From Theodoxus fluviatilis (lineage: Eukaryota; Mollusca; Gastropoda; Cycloneritida; Neritidae): 43,807 bases of DNA. The notes beneath the pieces are model-generated. The model searched no databases. It was not told where the DNA came from and saw only the letters and a program-made list of their open reading frames with translations. Positions 33,805 through 43,807 of the stretch are shown piece after piece. The stretch spans positions 42,501 through 86,307 of the forward strand of contig JAWQFJ010000646.1 in NCBI GenBank assembly GCA_034096865.1, read 5' to 3'. A program made the position numbers and the translations under genes. The stretch's first letter is position 1; each line of letters begins with the position of its first letter.

Positions 33805-33898
33805 TCAGAGAGAGGTGGGGTGGGGGGTGGGTAGAGGGGGTGGGGGTTGGAGGGAGAGAGAGACTTGAAGAAATACAGATGACAAATATACAGATACA

Positions 33899-33962
<64 letters not shown>
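33757..33962. repeat. GA - GGGGT-rich - CA compound low-complexity block
   Basis: GA run (about 33757-33805), a GGTGGGG-rich spacer, a short GA run, then a CA run (about 33899-33961). Confidence 0.95.
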
Positions 33963-33965
<3 letters not shown>

Positions 33966-34195
33966 CTTGAACTTTGATTCAGACCGCCTGCCCGTCATAC
34001 AAAAAGCAGAAACATTCAACAAAACGACATCTTGCATTGCTTGATGGACATTACTATTTGTTAAAGATAATCATTGGTCATTCGAAATCTTCTGCTCTCT
34101 TTGATTTTGGGCATAGTGTATAAACATGGCCACATCTCTGGTCTTATTGGAGTTTGAAACTTCTATTAAATGAGTGCAGCTTGAATAGTTACTGC

Positions 34196-34224
34196 TCACA
34201 CGCGCGCACGCGCGCGCGCGCGCG

Positions 34225-34314
<90 letters not shown>

Positions 34315-34360
34315 AGGGAGAGGGAGGGGGTGGGGGTGGGGGGTGGGGGGGTGGGGGAGA
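34196..34360. repeat. CG/CA - GA - GGGT compound low-complexity block
   Basis: A CGCG/CACG alternating run (34198-34226), CA, a GA run of about 80 bases (34237-34312), then a G-rich GGGGTGG tail to about 34360. Confidence 0.96.
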
Positions 34361-35066
34361 GGAAGACTAGGGCGGCACTGAATCTCTCTCTGTGGCCTGC
34401 AGTCCGTGACAAGACCTGTTAGCGGGAAGTCCCATGGCGACCCGAGCGTGGTCACGACGAACAGGGTCATTAACCGGGAGGTGACACGTGAGAGCCGAAC
34501 GGTCGCTGGCGTCCGTGCCAACGAGAGGAAGGGCTCGACAGTCCGTGTCCGATGACGGCCTGAACAAAGCCGTCAGCAGCGTTCCCTCGCCGGATTGCTG
34601 TCCTGATCGAAGGGGACTTATCGCCATGATGCCTCATGCTAGTGGAAATCTGTCTTTGATGAGACACGTGGCCATTGCTCTGCCAACACGTCGTCGTTCC
34701 AAAACTTTCTGGACGTAGTTTAGTGCGATGGTTTTGTTGCAAGAATTCGACGCCCCTTCACTTTGACTCATTTCGACTCTCAAAGGTACCTAAATATGTG
34801 ACATAAGTAGAAGAAAGACAAAGAAAGGTTGGGTACGGTAACGGGATGAATCCTCGAAAACTACCTCCTGGGGGAACATGTTTAAATGACATATGTAAGC
34901 TGTGTGTGGGTTCTATATCTGTGAAATGAAACCAGGAAATTTACGCACATACGCAGAACATATTCTCATACATGCGAGCACACAATACATCTCTACACTC
35001 ACAAATATACCTACTCGCACACACTTATTCACTTTCACTGGCACACGCACCAACCAACCACCCCCC

Positions 35067-35097
<31 letters not shown>

Positions 35098-36134
35098 ACA
35101 CTGGAGCAACGTGTTAATTAGATTGGTGCTCATGCCCTGCACAGCTGATGTACGTGTCTTGAGAAATAGATATCGAATGCTGCACAACGCTCCAACGATC
35201 TGTGGAATGGAATCTTCTTTCAACTAGACAGGGCTGGATCGATGGTGAAAGCATGCACACCTCATCCCCGCGTTTGTTCATCCCGTGAAAGTTTTGCCCG
35301 GGGGGTGATCGATGCTGGCTAATCATGGAGCACTGTCCTCATCACAGGCGTCCGCGCAATTTGGGCTCACGCTCGATGGGATCTAGACCAGGTATCCATT
35401 ATTGAGAGCGGGGAAAACGCTCCGCTGCAAGGCGTGTGGAGGAAGTTCCCAGGGCTCGCCAAGATGGCGTCGCCGGTCTTCCTCCTCGCAGAGTGACTTC
35501 CCCTCGCCCCACCCAGCCTGGCATGCCGCCCGTGATTAACTTAAGGGAGCGTGCCGCCCGCTGAAAGGAAGGGCATGAACAGTTTATTGATTACAGGGGC
35601 ACGCGCAAATTCAACGTTATCTAGGTTCACTGAGGGTTTCCAGCTGGCGTCCAAGGAGACCTTGCAGCACACGCTGGCGACTTCAAACGTCTCCTGGTGG
35701 CGGCAGGGCCGCTGGCTTTGGACGCTCCATGCATCGGGCCTCAATTTCAGGCGGATTGGAGGGCTCTTTCTCTCCACCGTGACCCGTGTATACCCCTTTG
35801 ATTCCCTTTAATTTGAGTGGGCCCGAGGCGCCACAGGTACTTCTCGCTGGCGAGACTTCTCGAAGGCGAGCGAAAAGGTGAAGTGCTGTGGAGACACTGT
35901 GCTAAGAATTAGATCATGGCAGTAAGAAAGGGTCTGACTCGGAGACTGACTTTTCTTTTATCCCTGTGCCCTCCGGCAACACCTTGTTTCCCTTGTTATT
36001 ATCATGACTAATTTTTGCACTGGTTTCCGTAGTTACTGTCGTGGAGAAAAAAAACGCCGGATTTGGAAATTGGTTACGTTGGACATCGTTGTGACTTATT
36101 GATGACGTTTGCAAAAATGTGTGTTCCCAGTAGA

Positions 36135-36136
<2 letters not shown>
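34361..36136. other. Mostly unique non-coding stretch with a GC-rich patch
   Basis: A C tract plus CA run lies at about 35060-35100. About 35340-35830 is GC-rich, unlike its neighbours, and contains AAGATGGCG at 35461, a YY1-like motif whose ATG opens only a 10-codon frame. No exon with convincing coding features was found. Confidence 0.5.

Positions 36137-36191
<55 letters not shown>
36137..36191. repeat. (CT)n microsatellite
   Basis: About 27 CT units. Confidence 0.97.
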
Positions 36192-36194
<3 letters not shown>

Positions 36195-36501
36195 GCTCTC
36201 TATCTCTCCCTGCGGAGTTCTCATGTCCTGTTTAGTCCCGTGCGCTTATCATGTGATCAATTCAATATACGAGCTGATGATGATGTAGGCATGCACGTCA
36301 TGAAAAGTGGAGTAACAATGAGGCAGTGGCCAACACCAATCTCTTTCCCATGCAAAATTAAGAAGATATCGATACTTAAACCAGAGGAAGAAGGGCTGCA
36401 TCTTGGTGCCGTAATGTACATCCATTACTTTCTCGAAAACCATTTTCCTTTTTTTTAATCTTCCATCACACTCTTGGTAGGCATAACAGCATCAGGAGTA
36501 G

Positions 36502-36695
36502 AGAGCTGATACAGGAGGGAGGGAAACAGCTGATACAGGAGAGAGACAGCTGATACAGGAGAGAGACAGCTGATACAGGAGAGAGACAGCTGATACAGGA
36601 GGGAGACAGCTGATACAGGAAGGAGACAGCTGATACAGGAAAGAGACAGCTGATACAGGAGGGAGACAGCTGATACAGGAGGGAGACAGCTGATG
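36502..36695. repeat. 20-bp minisatellite, about 9 copies
   Basis: Unit GAGAGACAGCTGATACAGGA, nine near-identical copies plus a partial one. Variation is confined to the purine run before CAGCTG. The period is not a multiple of three, and the Ser-Cys-Leu frames on the minus strand are repeat translations. Confidence 0.96.
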
Positions 36696-36719
36696 TCTTC
36701 TTGCATAAAAAGGCATGTG

Positions 36720-37765
<1,046 letters not shown>

Positions 37766-38780
37766 CTCCTCGACTCCTGTTCTGATCTGTTCTTCCCAGG
37801 GGTGAAGGTTTGCCTCGCTCTCCGCGGGCTTGCGGAGAGGAGAGTGATGAGACAAAGACGAGGAAGTATCCCTGTACCGGCTGGTTTGTTTGTTGTGAGA
37901 GGATCTTGGCCACAAACACACAACCTCTGCTGAACATCTGGCAGCGAGACTTTGGCTGCTGCCACTGTAGGTGCCTCCTCCCACGATTCCAGTCTGAGGC
38001 AGGCCCACCCAGGGGTCCTCTTCGTGCAAGAGCAATTCACGTCCGCAGACCTGGTGCCAGGAATGAGGTTGCGATGTCTTGAACAGTTTTGCCACTGGCA
38101 CGTGGACTATTTTTGAAATTCTGTCAGCCTGGCTTAAGCTCCTGGGCTTTCCACGTCTTTTTAAGGGCAAGACGCTTGAGGAAGAGGAAGAGAGATGGTA
38201 GGTTGGTACGTGCGTGGAAAGAGTACTTCTGCTCCTCCTGCATTCTCGGGATTTCTTCTGGTATGGTTCCAGCGTGACCATATTGTTTGTTGAAATCAAT
38301 ACCCATCCCAAAAGTTAATGCGCAGTTACAAAAAGACTGAAGCTGCGGAATGTTTCTCACACTAAACCGGAACTCTGTATGAGATAGTTAGAAAATGGTC
38401 GATTGTTGATTTTTGTTACAATGGTGTTTCGAAAGAATGCGCAATAGGTGAACTGAGAAATTAATTCTGCGGAAAATATCGAGGATCTAGTTCTCTCTAT
38501 GCAGCGATGCTGATGAAACGCACCGGGACAATAACTGCGCATTTGTTTTGCAGGCGCAACAGTGGATCTCTTCTTCTTTCTCTATTATTATTCAACGCCC
38601 CGCACATTTGACAGCTTAGGGATATTCACTTTCCTTGTGACCACTGTCTACTTGTTTCTTGTGCTTGTCATTTTTTGCTTTGTGTCTCTGACAATGCAAA
38701 TGAAAGAATTGAATTTCAGTGCTCTCAGTCAGTCTTTTCATTCCTAATTTAGGAGGCCGGCATTCACAGACAAGTTGGCA
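37766..38780. other. Non-coding stretch, nothing recognised
   Basis: Unique sequence. A minus-strand frame of about 190 residues (37736-38311) partly overlaps the simple repeat and has no recognisable domain. Confidence 0.5.
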
Positions 38781-39688
<908 letters not shown>

Positions 39689-41480
39689 TAAGAAGACAGC
39701 TAGTAGTCAGGCCATGGGTTCTTGCCAGAGAATGTTTCTTCCGGGCAAGAATTTGACATCGACCATTATTTCTACACGTGCATCATGCACTCTGTGTTCA
39801 GATATCTCTGTGTGATACCTTCTCTCTCCCATCATCTCTATGATTTTATCTCGGTCAGTTGCTCTCTCTCTCTGTTTGATACGTTCTTTCTCCCACCATC
39901 TCTATGACTTTGTCTCAGTCAGTTGCTCTTTCAATCTCTGTTTCTGTCGCTGTATGACTGACGGAAAGATAGAGATGATGAATTAATGAGAGATAGTTTT
40001 TAAACCCTCAGGTTTTCTCGTAGTTTCTTTCAATTACAGACCTTAGGTTTCACCATTGGCATTCCGACGTCAAGTTGACATGTGTGCTGTAGATACGCTA
40101 ATTTGAGTTATTACGTGCTTTTTACCGTTTGGCAATTTCTCACAAGAAAATTCATCATTAGATTTAGCATTTATGTTTCCTCAGACCGTATCATACGCCT
40201 GACAAACACTCAAAGGCGAACAACACAACACATTAGATGCAACAGTCCAAAAATTCTTTGGCGAACACTTTACTCATAAAGTGAGGGAGGGAGTCGATTG
40301 ATGAACACGTACTGCCGTCAGACAAAAACAACAACATTGCATAGAGACACTAATGAATTTCATCATCACCGTCATAGCAAAACCAGTTTACGACCCGTCA
40401 GCTGCAGACTCGGCAGTTCTACTGAGCAGCTTTTCGGGCCATCCATGGCAGGGGCAGCTGTTCACAAAGAGGCAGCCAACATGAAGGAAATTCTAGGCGG
40501 AAAAGATCTGTGAAATTTCGACCTGCACGGCAGGGGTCTGATGGCCATCCTCCGCACCTCTCGTGCCAACATGTTTCCCATGCCGCTCAAATGCCAGGAT
40601 GTGGGCTCGCCCAAAGTAGGGGCAGACAATCCTGACAGGCACATGAGGAGAATCTGCGTCGCCCCCTGGTGGCAAAACCAGGGCGTGGCTGCAAGCACCG
40701 CTGCCAGTCTGGCGCTATGGGAGGAACTCCAAGCTGTGTTTCTGTGTGCTTATTCTACTTTACCTGGTCCTTGTTATCATTGCCATTGGTATACTCCTGG
40801 TCGTTCTCCTCTTTGTAGTGGTTGTCTTCATGATAGTGTCCCTCATCTGATTCTTCAAAATCAGGTTCGTCTCTATTTGGTCATGAATACAATCAGTTTT
40901 CCTCTCTGATTCTGTCCATCCCCTACCATGACCTACTGCTCAATTTCAAGCCTGGACTTAAGACTCCTGATCTCCCTGTGCTGCTAAATGTCCTTTCCCT
41001 GCTACAAGTCTTCTTGGGTTTCATTCCCACCTTCTCGAGTCCTTGCTTCTTTCATCCGCTCCACATTACCTTTACGCGTCACCCACCCACCCCTCCCCTT
41101 CTTCAGACACTCCCCCATTCCCGCCTCCTCTATCCTCACAAAGTTCATCGGTAAAATCTTACTATTCGTCATGGTAGTTTTTGCACTGCTTCTCCTAGTC
41201 CTCATTCCTCTCTTTTTCTTCCTCTGGGCCTGTTCTGTTGTTTCTCTTTCTTATCCTTCTTATGCTCTACTTTTCTGCTTTTCTTGCTGTCATTGTCTCT
41301 CTCTCCTGCTCTAGCCATCTTTCGTCCTGCCGCTCTCCCTTACTTCTGCTACTCTTGCCGCTCCTGGTCTTGCTTCTGATCCACTCCTCTTCCGCTTCGG
41401 CATCCATTCCTGTCACAACTGCTTTTGCTCAAGCGTTTGCTTTTCCTCTCGCTCCTGCTCTGTCTCCTCTCGCTCCTTTT
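39689..41480. other. Non-coding stretch, includes CTCF-like motif
   Basis: 39689-40460 is unique AT-rich sequence; about 40500-40720 is GC-richer unique sequence; about 40880-41480 is pyrimidine-rich. No exon is recognised. Confidence 0.5.
40661..40672 (-). promoter_or_regulatory. Candidate CTCF-binding core
   Basis: The minus strand reads CCACCAGGGGGC, an exact match to the conserved CTCF core CCASYAGRKGGC as I recall it. It sits in a short GC-richer unique segment. One motif match in 44 kb is suggestive only. Confidence 0.45.
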
Positions 41481-41564
41481 CCCTCCTCCTCCTCCTCCTC
41501 CTCCTCCTCCTCCTCCTCCTCCTCCTCCTCCTCCTCCTCCTCCTCCTCCTCCTCCTCCTCCTCC

Positions 41565-41599
<35 letters not shown>

Positions 41600-41787
41600 C
41601 TCCTCCTCCTCCTCCTCCTCCTCCTCCTCCTCCTCCTCCTCCTCCTCCTCCTTCCTCTTCCTCCTCCTCCTCCTCCTCCTCCTCCTCCTCCTCCTTCTCC
41701 TCCTCCTCCCCCTCCCCCCCCTCCTCCTCCTCCCCCCCCCCCCTCCTCCTCCTCCTCCTCCTCCTCCTCCTCCTCCTCCTCCTCCTC
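41481..41787. repeat. (CCT)n array
   Basis: About 300 bases of CCT triplets with CTT interruptions and two C-tract interruptions (near 41708-41750). Pro, Ser, Leu, Glu and Arg homopolymeric frames on both strands are repeat translations. Confidence 0.97.
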
Positions 41788-43681
41788 TGTACTAGTTTTA
41801 TTTTCCCATTTTAAAACCGAAAGAAAAAGACAGCTATGGCGAATTGCAGTTATTGCGATAAACATCTCTCTGTTCGACACACTCATCCTCTAGATCCGGG
41901 CGCCTGCACGAGGACGGAGGCACCGTGGCTGAAGCAAGTGTGCTTGCGTTGCAAACACGGACTCAGCTGTGGCGAAACGGTGTAAATGACAGCGAGGCGA
42001 CCTTTGTGTCGCTTCCAGCATGTCCAAACACCGTCCACAAGGGCTTGCGAACAGCTTTTGTTGCCGGCAGAAAGAAGAGGGAAGGCAATATCACGCCGAC
42101 GCGCATGTAGCATAGCAACAAGCGGCAAGATAAAGATTGCTCTACATGGCGGAGTCATAGCGAGCCTTCCTGAAGAACAGAAGCGAAGCGTTCGGAAACA
42201 ACAGAGGTGGAGTCCTGTAGAAGGTACAGCCTGAACATTGCGGGCTGATGGGTTTGTGATTTTATGCAAAGGCAAGATGGACGAGGTAATGAGAAATCCT
42301 CTGTCTATCCAAGCTTTGCTGATCTCATGGATGTGTTCGCAACCGCCGAGCAAGGAGAGAGAAAATCAATATAATGCAGAAAAAATGTTTTGCTGCAGCA
42401 GCAGCCTGCCCGACGCGACTAGATTCGGGTTCACCGTCCTTCTCTGACAATTATCTCTATTTGTTTTTTATGCGTATGTCGAAGAGAAATCTTTGTAGTA
42501 GGATAGACAGTTACGTATATTGTCATTCCCTCTGCCTCCGATGACAAAGAATTAAAGAGGAACTTTTAACACTTTCGGTCACTCGATGCATGGCGATATC
42601 TGGTTTGAACAGTGGCCGCACATAACCAGCCAGAATACAGCCGTGTGTGAGCAGGGGCCGCAAAACCAACATCTTCTAATCGATAAATCTCGTCAAGAAT
42701 CAATGCGCAGCACGCTCTTCAGACGCAGAGAAAATGGGAAAACCACGGGTGAGGAAAAAATGAGAGACATACGATTGGAAAACACGAGGTGAGCGAGATG
42801 AGGAGATGGTGACCTCATGACCTCGGCTCGCTCTTTATTTCACAGCATTCTGCCGAAACCGCCATTTTCCGCTCGAACGCCCTCCAAACTTACACCACTT
42901 CCTCGCTGTTTATCCGCGATGTCGCCTGAGCGGTTTGAGAGGGGCAGAATGAACTAGCTCCGCGGCTCTAACCACTACAGTGCGGTGGCAAATGGTGAAA
43001 CTGGTCTGTGATTTCTGCCCCCACCTCAGACAGACATAATGGGGAACGTCATACGAATAAATAAGTAAATACATAAGTGCCGACGAGCCTATCGATTAAC
43101 GGGAACAGAGATTGTAGCTAGTCCCACTGGGCTGATATCACGAGTATACAAACCTCATGAATATTCTGCGACGGTCATATGTCAGGCCATGACTACTGGC
43201 TTGGACACACGTGGCTGGTGATGGGAGAGGCTTGAATGCCACACCGATCGCTGACTGCCGCCTCTTACAGCGAGGGAGGACGTCATTCCCCAGGCCGAAA
43301 TTGATCTCAACCCAGGCAAAACTTCTCTCAGGGAAAATAGTTTTTCATGCCCAGGCCACGGATTCTGTCTTTTTGCAGCTCAAGAGATCCCCAAACTGTG
43401 AATGGCGATGCAAAGAGTGCTATTTCCCCTAGCAACAGATTGCGTCATGTGCTGTCAATTTGGGAAGAGAGAGGGCTTAGTGACATGGACAAGAAACATG
43501 AGCGTGCAAGGAAAGGAGGCTTGGTGTAGTCCCAGGGGATTCTTAACAGAGTGACTTTGGTTTTTCGAACTTTTTTTAATGTCGTGGTTTGAAAAATGCA
43601 CCTTTCAAAAAGCTGTTTAAAAGAAATGGAAAAAAATCACATGCTACAGAGAAGGACGGGGACAAAAGAAAGAGGCGAAAA

Positions 43682-43684
<3 letters not shown>
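41788..43684. other. Non-coding stretch, nothing recognised
   Basis: Unique sequence without recognisable exon, RNA gene or transposon domain on either strand. Confidence 0.55.
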
Positions 43685-43715
<31 letters not shown>

Positions 43716-43807
43716 GGAGGAGGAGGAGGAGGAGGAGGAGGAGGAGGAGGAGGAGGAGGAGGAGGAGGAGGAGGAAGAGGAGGAGGAGTAGGAGGAGGAG
43801 GAGGAGG
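43685..43807. repeat. (GAT)n to (GAG)n array, cut by window end
   Basis: GAT triplets (about 43685-43713) switch to GAG triplets that continue to the window edge. It has the same GAT-to-GAG order and strand as the array starting at 8221. Confidence 0.96.

Noticed and set aside
40541..40909. 122-residue + strand frame as an exon candidate
   Set aside because: No recognisable domain, frames open on both strands, and no convincing splice-site pair.
41238..41886. Poly-Ser/Pro and poly-Glu/Arg frames
   Set aside because: Translations of the CCT array with random flanks.

Overview
This 43.8 kb window looks like a single stretch of a large, repeat-rich animal genome. Long purine/pyrimidine dinucleotide runs, CAGA/CAGG and TATC tetranucleotide arrays, trinucleotide arrays and a metazoan-type Ty3/gypsy element make a lophotrochozoan, most plausibly a gastropod mollusc, my best guess. 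This rests on genome style and one channel-like exon, not on a marker gene. There are no bacterial-type operons, and most long open frames are translations of microsatellites.

Layout. 1-9.5 kb: unique non-coding sequence broken by CT/GA/TG microsatellites and a mirror-ordered trinucleotide array (8200-8662). 9.55-11.06 kb: a GC-rich putative promoter/5'UTR followed by one convincing host coding exon (10692 to about 11062, + strand), an acidic and Gln-rich N-terminus ending in a block that resembles the start of T-type (Cav3) voltage-gated calcium channels. No further exon of that gene is recognisable, so the rest of the window is probably its first large intron, or partly intergenic. 11-22.8 kb: unique sequence, a purine-rich degenerate satellite with a unit of about 146 bp (17.68-18.96 kb), GA/TG runs, a CAGA/CGGA/CAGG array (20.0-20.4 kb), a pyrimidine-rich tract (20.4-21.7 kb) and a TG minisatellite with an ~89 bp higher-order unit.

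22.81-28.80 kb: a Ty3/gypsy LTR retrotransposon on the minus strand. It has an intact 1353-residue Pol reading frame (protease, reverse transcriptase, RNase H, integrase), a gag-like C-terminal frame in the -1 relationship, a long 3' untranslated region with four hairpin-like repeats whose arms covary, a polypurine tract and one LTR with TATA and poly(A) signals. Its gag body and 5' LTR are missing at a 10-N assembly gap (28798-28807). If the channel exon is real, the element sits antisense within the intron.

28.8-43.8 kb: non-coding sequence with a 205 bp GAGT array that decays into AP-1-like sites, several GA/TG/CA/CT/CCT arrays, a 20-bp minisatellite carrying an E-box in each unit (36.5-36.7 kb), a TATC array, a 0.75 kb CAGA array, a perfect CTCF-core-like motif (40661-40672) and a GAT-to-GAG array running off the right edge.

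Only two coding units are defensible: the host exon and the retrotransposon. The most interesting structured signal is the covarying hairpin family in the element's 3' untranslated region.
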